From Pyrus communis (taxonomy: Eukaryota > Streptophyta > Magnoliopsida > Rosales > Rosaceae): a DNA stretch of 64,000 bases. The notes under the pieces are model-generated. The model saw only the letters and a list, made by a program, of their open reading frames with translations. It was not told the DNA's origin and made no database searches. Positions 49,043 through 60,185 of this stretch are shown piece by piece. The position numbers and the translations under genes are program-made. The stretch is from contig NC_084812.1 of NCBI RefSeq assembly GCF_963583255.1, positions 23,102,959-23,166,958 on the forward strand, in the 5' to 3' direction. Numbering within the stretch: position 1 is the first letter of the stretch; each line of letters begins with the position of its first letter.

Positions 49043-51303
49043 TTCTCTTCTTGTGAAAATTATCCATATTAATGTTGTTCCCTTTTTTTCTTTAGGGTAC
49101 ACAAACAATCCAAGGTCTTGTCCTGGACATGCATTGGCATCCTGCAAACAGTCCAATAAACACAAATGAGACAGTCTTTGAAACCAATGCATTTGAAAGG
49201 ATGCACAAATTACAACTACTCCATCTTAGACGTGTACGGCTAGAGGGATGTTACGCAAATTTCCCTACAGGATTAAGATGTTTGTGTTGGCCTGAATTTC
49301 CTTTGGATTCTATACCCATTGATTTTCCTTTGGAGTGCCTAATTGTTCTTGAAATGCAATATAGTAGCTTGACACAAGTCTACAAAGGAACAAAAGTATG
49401 TTACTCTACGCATCTCAATTCATTTTCCTTCTTTTGCTTTTTTAAGTTTTGATTCGTTGACTAATTGCATATGTTAGAATTAACTCCCACAAATATTATT
49501 TCTCTTTTTTTTTTTTCTTTATTTTAATTTTTTTTCCTGCAGTTTCCTTCATTGAAGATCCTTGATGTGAGCCATTCTCATGGCCTTAGTCAAACCATGG
49601 ACTTCTCATACTGCCCCAATCTAGAGGAATTGATTCTTGTAGATTGCAAAAGCCTGCTTGATGTTCATGAATCCATTGGAAACCTAGAGAGACTTGTGTA
49701 CTTGAATATGGAGGATTGCAAGAATCTTAGGATGCTTCCTAACATGTGCATGCTAAAATCACTTGAAATACTCAATTTATCTGGTTGCTCAAATCTTGAT
49801 GAGATGATGAAGAAGATGGAATCTGTGAAAGTTCTCGAAACAGATGGTATTCTAAGCGATTTACGGCCTGGTACAAGTTCGAGTATCTTGACTTATTTGC
49901 CATGTTCTTTAGTAACGTTAAACCTTAGTAGGTGCAATCTTTCTGATGATGCCTTTGCTACGGATTTAAGTAATCTATCCTTGTTGCAAAGACTAAATTT
50001 AGATGATAATCCAATTTCTAGCCTACCTGTTTTCATCAAAGGTTTGAGGAGGCTCGATGAGCTCTCTTTATCGAGATGTAAGAGGCTCGAATCACTTGTG
50101 GGGTTGCCGAAAATTGGATGGCTTATTGTATGTGATTGCATATCATTAAAAACTATAACATATCAAGCCAATGAGTTGAGAGCATTGATCTGTGTGGGTG
50201 AGCAACTCAATGTAATTGACTGGGAGTACTATCACAAGTTAGAACCTATTGGCAGAGTTGATGTGGAAATGATGAAACTTTTCAGCTTGCACAACTTGGA
50301 AATGAGGAAACGTTTCGGCTTGCAAAATTTTAATGAAGTTCCTTGGGTTTGGACTCCAGTTCAGGTGCCTCTCTCTCTCTCTCATCGGAAAGAGTTGCCT
50401 AATATAGTCGTTTCCATGCCATGTACACAGGGACTGCATCAACATGGTCTATACAGCACATATTTTGCTGGGAATGAGGTTCCTGGCCGGTTCAGCTATA
50501 AAAGTACCAAGTCCTCAATTTCTTTTGTTGTGCCTTTTCTTGCAAGTCACAAAATTCTAGGCTTGAACATCTTTGCTACCTATGCAAACGAGGAGAATTA
50601 CGTTCCGCCTGATCCACTTGTGTGGATTGAAGTGAGCAACAAGAGCAAGGGTATGACGTGGGTCTATGGATCAAAATTCTACGGTCTTGCAAGAGAGGGA
50701 GAAGATGTGACATGGTTGAGCCATTGGATAATGGACAATCAAACAATAATATTAGAATGTGGAGATGAAGTGGTTGTTTCCGTAATGACGAAGAGACCTC
50801 ATGAATATATTCGTGTAAAGGAGTTCGGGGTTGAGCTTGTGCAAGAGCACCAAGACAAGATGAGTACCCAACACAACACCACTCCAGATCCTAATGATCC
50901 ATTTGTCATCGGTGGGGATTTGTCACCGCGGGAGAATGTATCAGGAATGTACCACTTTTGCTGGTTCAGTGAAGAAGAAACGAAAAATACTGATTTTTGT
51001 AGGCCGAAATGGTTGAATACCCTCATCATGGACTCAGGTAAATTATGCTCCATTAAAGCACTTAGGGGTCTGCCCGTATTCATTTCATTCAAGTTTTCTC
51101 AAAATTTTCTGTTATTTGTATGTTTTTCAGACAAAGAAGAAGAGCAACGGAACGATCTTGATCACAAAATCGCAGCAGCGAGTGCCAGAGGCAATAACTG
51201 CCGTCTGGGAGGATGGAGGGGGCTAGTCACTGCTGCCATCTTCCTTCTCACGCTAACTCAAATCGTTCGGCCCTCCATCTCTCAGAAAAAGAAGCGACAG
51301 TAG
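46973..51303 (+). CDS. TIR-NBS-LRR disease resistance protein (TNL-2)
   Basis: Duplicate of TNL-1. Exons: 46973-47484, 47879-48977, 49096-49395, 49543-50364, 50431-51037, 51131-51303, predicted 1170 aa. TIR, P-loop GMSGIGKTT, kinase-2 LLVLDDVDH, GLPLAL and the LRR and C-JID-like regions are all intact, as is the TIR catalytic Glu in SRWCLDEL. The key difference is the switch motif, MHN instead of MHD at residues 498-500 (48858-48866, AAT for GAT). Other changes include VVVHGM, EGYMEY and DDHDRKL (one extra codon). The LRR has a single 11-residue LSLSRCKRLES unit against three in TNL-1. The 66-nt CT-rich segment 50365-50430 is in frame and free of stops, so exons 4-6 form one long open frame even unspliced. 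The leader carries an upstream ORF candidate. It appears expressed-competent; ligand unknown. Confidence 0.93.
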
Positions 51304-52445
51304 TCAAAAAGCCCTCCATGAGTTATTAATTTTACTAGATACAGACATCTCTACATTATCACCTTGTCTTCAAGATGTTCTCTGCCTTCAAACACAAGAC
51401 TTGGAGTTCATAACTAAGCCATGTTAACCGCTTGGGATATGAAAGACCCTTGCTATCCTATTAGATATCAAGTTCAAATGTCTTCAGCATCATCAAATAT
51501 TGTGTACATTATGGCATTATGGTTGTATGCGAGTTGTAAATAAGGAAAACAAAAAGACTTTCACACACCTTTGACATAGGTATCTTTAGCAACACTGGCA
51601 AGAATCAATTCTTTGAATTTGGGGGAAAAGAGTTCGGCACGGGGGAAATCTTTAAGATGTTGCAAATGACAATTGCAGAAATACAATTCCAGAAACAATC
51701 AAAATTTCAGAAATCCCAAATTTTCACAAACCTAAAAATCAACCACAGAAGAAAATAATTCGAGTCCTAGAAATTGTCAGCGGCGGCGCCCTAACGACGC
51801 CTCTCCATGAACGTGGCGTCTCGTCGTAAGAATTCCAGGCGAGGATCTGCGACGGTGAAACCGAGACCGAGAGACTTGGTCCAATTTAGACTTGAGAGAG
51901 AGAGAGAGAGAATCAAAGTGTATGGAGGACTGAGGAGGAGGCTAGTCGAGAGGGAGAGATTTGGGTTTGGCCGGAGAAGAGCGAAGAAAAGTGGAGAGAG
52001 AATCAGAATGAAGACAAGTGACTCAAGAGAGTTTTAATTATAAATGAATGATTGAGATTAAATCTCAACCAAATCCAACAGCCTATAATAATTATAATTG
52101 TATATTTAATAATATAATTTGATTATAAATTATTATAATCTAATTTTCGGTTCGGGACGGGGTTATCGAAAGAAAGCATAAATTTTTTGGGATCGGGTAC
52201 CGAACGGTTCGGTTTGGAAATTTCGGGATTTTATTCCACCCAATAGTAATACCAGCGGACTGTATAAAGTGGCGTGGCATCTCAAGAGTCTTGCTTCTTA
52301 GCATTTCTCATTTGAGTGCATTCCGCGTTGCAAAATGGGGTTCAGATGTCTTGAGTTTTAGGGGTTAGTGAATAAAGTGAGTATTCCATCGGGCCTGGTG
52401 GCGGTCGAAGACAGAAGGGAGGAGGAAGAACTATCCGATCCGAGC
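51304..52445. other. TNL-2 3' flank and REX1-B copy 2 leader
   Basis: Counterpart of 6778-7920. The stretch 51520-51610 differs from copy 1. GA repeats lie near 51894-51911, and the small-transposon-like ACCGAACGGTTCGG segment is near 52199. No gene. Confidence 0.5.
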
Positions 52446-53492
52446 ATGGAAGAATTTGACAAGAAGGTATCAATCACAGACCCAATGGAAGAAGAAAGTG
52501 TGGCATCTAAAACAAAAACCGTCGCTTTGCTGCGCGAGTTCCTCGGAATTCAGCAGCGGAGGGCGGAGGCCTACGCCAAGCTCAAACGAGGGTTTGGGGA
52601 GTATATGGAGTCGTCGCCGCCGTCGTCGGGAGTAGATGCGGAGTTGGCGTACCAGCAAGTTTGCAGTGAGGTGACGCTCGAATTCAACGAGTGTTCGAAG
52701 CAAGTTCTTCGGATCGAATCGCTGTTCCTCAACGATCCCGATTTCTCCCGGATTGATTTAGCCCATCTCCTCAGAGCTGTTCAGACCCACGAGAAGCAGA
52801 AATTGAATTTGGTAATTTAATCCATCATATCCTTCCAATTTTTTTTAATTTAATTTAATTTTCTGTTTAATTCATATTATCATGTGTAATTGCCGCTCAA
52901 ATAATTTGGCAAGGCTTTGCTTTGTTGGTAGCAAGTTAATTAGATGCTTATAGCCTTATAGCCTTATAGAACAACTAGATAAAGAACCCCATGATCCACG
53001 TAAAGGGCTCGTAGCTCAAGCGGTTAAGAACGATTACTCAAGGTCTTGTGTGCAAATTCACCTCCTCTAATATTTCTTGTATAGATAGAAATGAAGAAAA
53101 AGGAACAATCTTTGGTGCACTTCTGCTACTGTGAGCAATGTGTGTACTTATGTTGTTTGTTGCAAGATTTGGCTCCATTGTTTTCTGACATGAAGTATAC
53201 TGGTTGTTTGTTTGTTTTAAAGACGGTGACAATTCAGGTGTTGAAGAGGGCTGGAAGACCCTCAGAGCGTCTGGTGAGTCATGAAAATTGCAGATTTAAC
53301 AGACCAATGGAGCATGAATGCGTGCATCTCCACGAGATAACAGAAGCTGCCGGAACTGAAGAGGCAGAAGTGAATGCCCAGTATGATAATGATCTCAAGG
53401 AGGCCATTAGAGGGGTGCAGGATGCTGTAACCGCTATAAATGAGCATTTGGAAGAAGTCAGATACGAAATTGCCGCCCTTGAAACCGAGTAG
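52446..53492 (+). CDS. REX1-B domain DNA-repair protein, copy 2
   Basis: Exons 52446-52811 and 53223-53492 encode 211 aa, the same length as copy 1, with the same start, intron phase and stop. The few coding differences I see are mild: Gly to Ala in TVALLREFL, and Ala to Val in EEAEVNAQ. Upstream of the ATG the leader differs (GGGCCTGGTGGCGG here). Both copies being open and nearly identical implies recent duplication. Dosage or partial redundancy in excision repair is inference. Confidence 0.85.
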
Positions 53493-54354
53493 TAAACTCA
53501 CATGTTTCATCACGTAGGTATACTTTTCTCGGTACTGACAACTATAGTCCGAAACTTTGAAAATTAACCAGACATACACTTGGTGCATATAAAATATGAT
53601 CTAGGAATAGTGGAGGTTAATCTATTATTTGAAAACTTTGTGAAGTAATGATGAATCAGGATAGATTGACGCTTTCTTGATTGTTTTAATAACAGTATGG
53701 ATGTCTTCGCTCGCTGAAATGTATATAGTTCCTCGTGTGCAGCACATACGAAGATCAAGCTACAAACTGTTTAATTTTCCGAGTGCCATACATGAATGTT
53801 CTGAATCTATGCTTTCTTCTGTTCTTCCAAATGTTGCAGGTAATGGGAAGAAACGTAGCAGTTACTTATGTTCCAAGAATAGAGCTATCATAGCACAAAA
53901 GACCAACGTTCTTTGCAATTGCATGTATGCAAAACACCACTTTTCTATCGGGAAACAGTGGAAGTTGGTCGTACCATTGCTATTTTGTGTTCAACTTATA
54001 AACAATCTAATTTCTCCTTTATATAATAATTAGCTTTAGTTCATATATATATATATATTGTATAATTAATCAGCTTGTTTTATTGTTGCTTCAGCGGGCG
54101 TAATCTTGAGGAACTCTTCACAGTCAGAGCTAAAGGAATGATATACTTGTTCATATATTTCAGAAAACTCTCACTGGTGTAAATCATTACCAAGTATCGA
54201 CCCAATCATGGCCAGAAGGTCTTGTTTGGTTGTGCATTACTTCACAGTCAGAGCTAAAGGAATGATATATTTGTTTTATTGGTGCTGTAATTTTTGATAC
54301 AATGTATCGACCCAATCATTACCAAGTCCCCTTTGCTTCTTTCACTGGTGTAAA
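53493..54354. other. REX1-B 3' flank and scrambled FRS fragments
   Basis: Homology to copy 1 continues to 54021. From 54090 to 54354, short pieces recur out of order: CTTCACAGTCAGAGCTAAAG at about 54117 and 54241, TATCGACCCAATCAT twice, and TTTGGTTGTGCATTACTTC at about 54224 and 54357. The last encodes FGCALL, part of the FRS gene that follows, so its 5' region was rearranged. Confidence 0.6.
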
Positions 54355-56841
54355 TTGTTTGGTTGTGCATTACTTCTAGATGAATCTGAGTCTTCCTTTA
54401 CATGGCTGTTTTGGACATGGCTTTCTGCCATGAATGATCGGCCTCCTGTCTCTATAACTACAGACCAAGACAGAGCCATAAAAGTAGCAGTTGCTCAGGT
54501 ATTTCCAGAAATGCGGTATATGCAAGTGGCATATTTTAAGAGAAGGTCATGAAAGAGTGGCTCTTATATATCTTGGTCATCCTTCCTTCTACGGAGAGAT
54601 ATATAGTTGCATTAACTTTTCAGAGACAATTGAGGATTTCGAATCATCATGGGCATCCCTTCTTGATAGGTACGATCTACTGAGAAACGACTGGCTACAG
54701 GCTGTGTATAATGCTCGAAAGCAATGGGCCCCGGTCTATTTTCATGGAACTGTCTGTGCTGCAATTTCCTCAAACCAAGGTGTTAGTATTTTTTTCCGAT
54801 GGCTATGTGAATCAACAGACAAGTATACCTCTGTTATTTAAGCAGTATGAAAGGGCTCTTGAGCATTCATTAGAAAAAGAAATAGAAGCAGATTATGATA
54901 CAATATGCACTGCTCCTGTACTGAAGACACCTTCACCAATGGAACAGCAGGCAGCTAACTTGTATACCAAAAAAGTTTTTGCAAAGTTTCAAGAGGAATT
55001 GGTTGAAACTTTTGTTTATACTGCAAATAAGATTGAGGGTGATGGGATAGTCCGTAAATACAGGGTTGCAAAATATGAACATGATGACAAGGCGTATATA
55101 GTCATATTAAATTTATCCGGAATAAAAGCAAGCTGCAGCTGTCAAATGTTTGAATATTCAGGCATCCTGTGTAGACATATTTTAACTGTCTTCACAGTAA
55201 CAAATGTTCTTACCCTTTCATTACATTACATATTGAAGCGATGGACAAGAAATGCTAAATCCTGTGTTGGACTAGATGAACAGAGTTCAGATCTGCAAGG
55301 TATTGAGACATTGACCATGCGCTTTAACAATTTATGTCGGGAAGCCATTAAGTATGCAGAGGAAGGGGCAGTTGCTGTAGAGACTTACAATGCAGCAATG
55401 AGTGCTCTACAAGAGGTGGGAAAAAGATTGCTGTCGTAAAGAAAAATGTTTCCTTTATACCTGAGGTCTGGAGTCTTATTTTGGAATATGTTCTCTAAAG
55501 ATATAGGATTTTGACCCATTTTAGGTGATAACTTTTTCGTTAACCAAATTCTACTTTAGTGCGGAAGTGATTTATCATCTTGTGAAAACCATTTAAATAT
55601 TCGTGCTATTTGTGTTGAACCCATTTAATTATTCTTTTCACTGTATTTTCAAATAACTTATGCTTGCTGAATTTGGTCACTGACGTAGCCTATTTGTGTT
55701 GCTAGTTCCTTGTCATGTACCCTACTTGGCTTGTTGTTCTAATTTCTTTTACTTCAACTGTAGCTACAAGATTATGGGAAGAATCCTGCAGGGGAGAAAG
55801 ACGTACAATTTAGGCTAACAAGGGTTGCACTAGAGCCTATGTTAAGATTGATGGCCTATGTCAGTCAGCAGCTCTCTGCACCAGCCAACAGAGTTGCTGT
55901 CATCAATTTGAAGGTATGAAAACTCAAAGTTTCGGCCCCTCTCCCATCAAATTTTCTGAGGAAGTTCAGTTTGCTGAGATCTTTTAACAGTTTTTTCTTT
56001 GTGTTAAGGTAATGACAATTAAATTTCTAGGCTTTCACCCTAGTTTTACAATTGGATTGGCATCACATTTCGACTTGTGACACAGAGTTGTCAAATGTAA
56101 GACGGCTCTGATTTCCAGAGAATTGGGCTATCTGCTGTCAGTATAGGTTGTTGAATGGTATAGAACTAAAGATTTCTGGATTAAGCGGCCAATATAGGTT
56201 TATGGTGGGAAAGTATAATAGTGAGTAACCTGCAAAATAATTTGTGGGTTTAGTTCAACAAAGTTAAGTTTTAGGAATTGTGCTGTAGCTTGTAGGTAAG
56301 ATTTTGGGCTTCCAGAATAAGGATTTCCTGTCGGTAAAAGGATCGGGAAAGACAGACTTTTGGGTGTAAAAGGATATGCCAATGGGGTGTCAAGGTAGGA
56401 AATGTTAAGCTATTTTCTGGCTGGAAGCAGCAGGAGGCGACAACAGTCATCAGGGATTTGATGGCTGCGCTTTGCTGAAGCTGAAAGGGTCATTTTTTTT
56501 GGGTCAAAAGCTGATATGTCCTGGGTGTTATCTCAGATTTTTTATGAGGTTCATAATTCTGTTATATTTAGGGTGGGTCTAGCTGGATTAAGCATAATCC
56601 AGTCCACCAAACGGGCCATATGTGGTCAACATTTATGATATCGTTAAGTAATCCGATTTTATACGAAATTATTCTGTTTTCCTTAAATTTGTCTGCCCAA
56701 GTGTTCAATGGACATTATTGTGGTTTCTCAGCTTCAAGATACAAAGACAACTTCTGGAGAAACGGAGGTCAAGTTTCAAGTTTCCAGAGATACACTAGGT
56801 TCCATGTTGAGATCAATGGCTTAGCAGCTATGACAAATGTA
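54355..56841 (+). pseudogene. FAR1-related sequence (FRS7/12-like) pseudogene
   Basis: Remnant of a FAR1/FHY3-family protein, transcription factors derived from MULE transposases. Readable parts in order: [77 protein letters not shown], the SWIM zinc finger [17 protein letters not shown], then later exons near 55764-55914 ([16 protein letters not shown]) and 56734-56841 ([20 protein letters not shown]). The frame breaks near 54520, near 54780 and near 55410 (one base lost in a GGTGGGAAAAAG-like stretch). Two stops (TAG, TGA) end the last exon where MAY... is expected. The N-terminal FAR1 DNA-binding domain is absent from this window. It resembles FRS7/FRS12 most closely from memory; this is not tested. 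It cannot encode a full product. Confidence 0.88.
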
Positions 56842-58484
56842 AGCATACTATTTGCTGTACTACTTTGGTCTTAGAATACGAAATTATTGAATGAATTATT
56901 TTGATGCGTTGTAGTTTCCATTTCTCTTGAGGTGTTGTTCTGTCCCTTTCCCTTTTTACTATTTTGTTACATGTTGATTGGAGAGTACTTTTTATATCTA
57001 TTTCTTACATCCGTACTACCAACATATCTAGAAACATTGACATTTAATCCTTTTTTGTATCTATATACCTAAACCCTTCAAATAGGAGAAGCACGCAATA
57101 TAAGTTAACCTTACAACCGAAACCTAAACATTACAATGTTTCTTTCCAACCTTGCGTGGCCTGTGCAAATCCACAATGTCAAATAGGTTCTTGGTTCACC
57201 CAAAACCTTACAACAAACACCTTGTGATAATCGCTTAGATAAATCTCCATTGGTCATGCATGAACTGCAGAAGTAAATAGACAGCACAATACTCTACAAA
57301 ACTTTATAAAAGTTCCCCGGTGTTTTATACATAGGTTCTTTTGTGAATACCCAAAGATCAAGGAATTCAAAATCAAACTGTCTATAGCTCCCTAGTAACA
57401 CAGGGATTCCAATCCCGTCTCTCGTATTTGCACTCTCAGGGAACTAGGAAGGTGGAGTATTCTGCTATGACATCTAACTGCTGTAGAAACTATTATCTGC
57501 TCTCAAGCTTCCATCTCTCTCTTTGATGCTGAAATTTTCTGAAGGTTGAAGGGTAAAGATTTCCGTTGAAGCTTGAAGTTCAAAAAATAAAAAATAAAAG
57601 TAAAATAAAAGGATGTGGTCAACTCTCAGTCTCGAGACCTTGATTGTTGTGGTTCACTTGCCCTTTTGGGCGGTTAACTGGGAAGGCTAAACCAGCACGA
57701 ATAACTTTATCTGAGAATCCAACTTCCCCACAACTTAATTCTGATTCACAACCCGATAATGTGAGAATCAAGGATGGTGGTTGGTCTTACAACCTACCCA
57801 GGCTTAGTCTGGAGTATCATTGCTGGCTAGGTTGGCTGCGGTCATTATTAGTACCTAGGAGCCTCTATGAGCGCTCACCCCTCTACGAGTCTAACCTGAG
57901 TGTCTTTGTGCTGCTGCAGCTCCTCAGCGTTTTTGTACCTTTCAGACGATCTTGATATCTTCAAAACCACACTAGGATACTTTAGCAACTTAGCATTTAC
58001 ATAATGTTTTGTACTTAATTGTACTGATTCTGTATGAAGTAAATTTTGGGAGAAATGGATTTGTTCCTTCTTGGTACAAGTGTTATAATTGGTGACTATA
58101 TCATGATTCTGTGTTGAAAACAGAGAGGTTCATTCAGATGCGAAGTATATAAACGAGAGTCATTTCATCTGCCTTGAAGTCGCCTTCGCCAGAAGCTTCG
58201 AAACCAATAACCGTCTCAAAGTTTTCATTGTATGAAAGGTGGCACCAGAGATTGAGGAGCGATGACTTTCGATGAAGAAATTCGGTTTAGTTGTAGTTAG
58301 ATGTTTTATTCATAGGCCTACATCTTGTTTAGTTTTAGGTAGGGGGTATATAAATTGTTTCCATGTAACCATGTTTTCGGTGTATTTATATGCGCATGGT
58401 TAGTTGTGGCTGTCCAGATGCAATTGAGCCACGGCGTATATTTTGTATCTCAAGCTTCAGACTGGTGGTTCGGTTTATAAGAGC
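56842..58484. other. Gene-poor spacer after FRS pseudogene
   Basis: No gene is supported. The stretch 57051-57960 has moderate GC and one 103-codon open frame (57644-57955) without recognisable motif; it may be old transposon sequence. Around 58130-58440 the wording looks like the 3' UTR of the decayed FRS gene, with no proof. Confidence 0.4.
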
Positions 58485-58983
58485 AAATTATAGAATTAGT
58501 CTCTAGAGTTTAAACTAGTTTGGATTTTGTCCCTAAACTGCAAATTCGTTAATTTAGAGCTCGTTTGTATATGCTTTTAAAATAACTGAAAGTGCTTTTG
58601 GTGAAAAAGTTTTTGGAACAAATTTTTAGTAAAAATGCAAGTAAATTCTGAAGAAAAAAAAAAGAACTTAAAGTGCTTCCTGGAATAAGCACATAACTGA
58701 TGCTTCTTACAGAAAGCATTTCAAGTGCTTTTGGAACCCAAAAACATTTTCTTTAAAAACGTTTTTAATCATTTTAAAGTACATCCAAACGAGTCCTTAG
58801 ATTCCTGAATTTTATCTAGAGTACAACATCAGTCCGTCTATTAAATTTTTTGTTGAAATCTTTTTTTATTATTATAAGAATTCTCCACATTTGGTGAAAT
58901 TTAAGAACTTTAATTAACGAATTTTTAATTTAGGGAGAAAAATCTAAACTAATGTTAAAGGTGAGGCACTAATTCTATAATTT
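58485..58983. mobile_element. MITE with long TIRs, hosting a nested MITE
   Basis: The outer ends are inverted copies, AAATTATAGAATTAGT on the left and its complement on the right. Similarity extends inward about 65 bp through TTTGGATTTTGTCCCTAAA and AATTCGTTAAT. It is non-coding. A 240-bp insertion (58557-58796) splits it. Confidence 0.8.
58557..58796. mobile_element. Inner MITE, TTA target site
   Basis: A 240-bp insertion with ends GAGCTCGTTTGTATATGC and the complement of GGACTCGTTTGGATGTAC, flanked by TTA (58554-58556 and 58797-58799). It sits inside the element 58485-58983, so it is younger. Confidence 0.78.
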
Positions 58984-59040
58984 AGTCTCTAATTCATTGA
59001 TTGGACATCTCATTTTATTGTTGTATAAAACTCAATATTT

Positions 59041-59190
59041 AAGCCATTTGATATTTATCTTCACTTGTAAGTGAGAAGTCTTAAGTTCGATTATCGTCAA
59101 ATACAAGTTTGAATTACATTATATCTAGCTCATTATAAGGTTAAGCCGATTCCTTCCTTACTAGCGTAAAATATTGTTTGTTTAAAAATA
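59041..59190. repeat. SINE-like fragment
   Basis: Contains CACTTGTAAGTGAGAAGTC, TTAAGTTCGATTATCGTC, TAGCTCATTATAAGGTTAAG and a CTTACTAGCG...TTGTTTG end. It matches the fragment in WRI1 intron 6 in wording. The GTTCGATTATC part resembles a tRNA B-box. Low to moderate confidence. Confidence 0.4.
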
Positions 59191-59839
59191 AATAAATAAA
59201 AGAATATGTGAGAGATTGTCAGTGACATATGAGTCAATGCGACTCATGTGGCATTTTAAGAAATATTAGATTTAGCCTCATCACTTGCTTTATGGCAAAA
59301 AGATTATTGTCTCTTTTTGTAGCCGATCAACCAATCCAATCAAATCAAATCGAATCTGTCAAAATCTAGTTTAAATCATCAAATCAAACAGTTTCAAACT
59401 CAGCATCCATTTGTTTGAAGATGTGAACGTGAGCCATCGATCGTTTTGGTCGACGCCGAAAGCCTTTCCGTCCAAAAACATGACACGAATTTCGGCATCG
59501 TTTTGGAGTTTTATGGGTCAAACAACGACTAAAGACTGAAAATTGAGGTCAGCGATTTCACACAACGTATCAACTATAACAAGATATTGAACTCCACGTA
59601 AACATTGAATTCTGCTTGCATTTTATATAAGTCAAACTTCACCCTTTCCACTTACAAGTGAAATGTCACAGGTTGGAGTTCAATCTCAAATCCAAACCAA
59701 AAACCATGAAAATTTGATCGTTGAAAGGGTCGGGGCACCCCGAAACCAAAGCAACATCACAATCATTCATTACCAAATAATGATGCCGAAGCTATTCTAG
59801 TTTACCACCAAATAATGATGCCGAAGCTATTTTAGTTTA

Positions 59840-60185
59840 CTTAGACTTTGACAGTGAAGAAAGTTGAGGTTTCACCTTCTCATTAAATGTGGAATTGTTC
59901 CATTCCCATTAATGTAGAATTCATTCTCAACATGCACTCTCACGTAAGGGTAATTTGTTTTCAACACGCACCCTCACGTAAGCCTAACACGTGGACAACT
60001 TGCTTTGATATCACGTAGAGCACGTGTGGCTGTTTAGCTTTACACGTGGGACAACTTGCTTTGATACCACGAATAAAGTTGAGGTTCCACCATAAAACCA
60101 ATTGGCAATATAAGGAGTGGTTCAACTTATTTATAAGTTCATGCACGGTCTATCTTCTCATCAATGTGAGATTCATTTTCAATAG
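59840..60185. repeat. Decayed repeat, possible LTR piece
   Basis: CACGTGG(G)ACAACTTGCTTTGATA occurs twice (about 59989 and 60043), and CTCACGTAAG also occurs twice. GCTTTGATACCAC resembles the complement of an initiator-Met tRNA primer-binding site, which would suit an LTR edge on the minus strand. No internal coding region accompanies it. Confidence 0.3.

Larger units (their letters stand above)
46316..54021 (+). repeat. Segmental duplication, copy 2
   Basis: The direct-orientation copy of 1850-9495, carrying TNL-2 and the second REX1-B gene. The main structural differences from copy 1 are one promoter repeat instead of three, a unique ~205-bp segment at 46731-46935, fewer LRR units and a shorter CT tract in TNL-2, and a locally different TNL/REX1-B spacer near 51520-51610. 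Confidence 0.93.

Noticed and set aside
57644..57955. 103-codon frame in the spacer after the FRS pseudogene
   Set aside because: No recognisable domain, no neighbouring exons and transposon-like surroundings.
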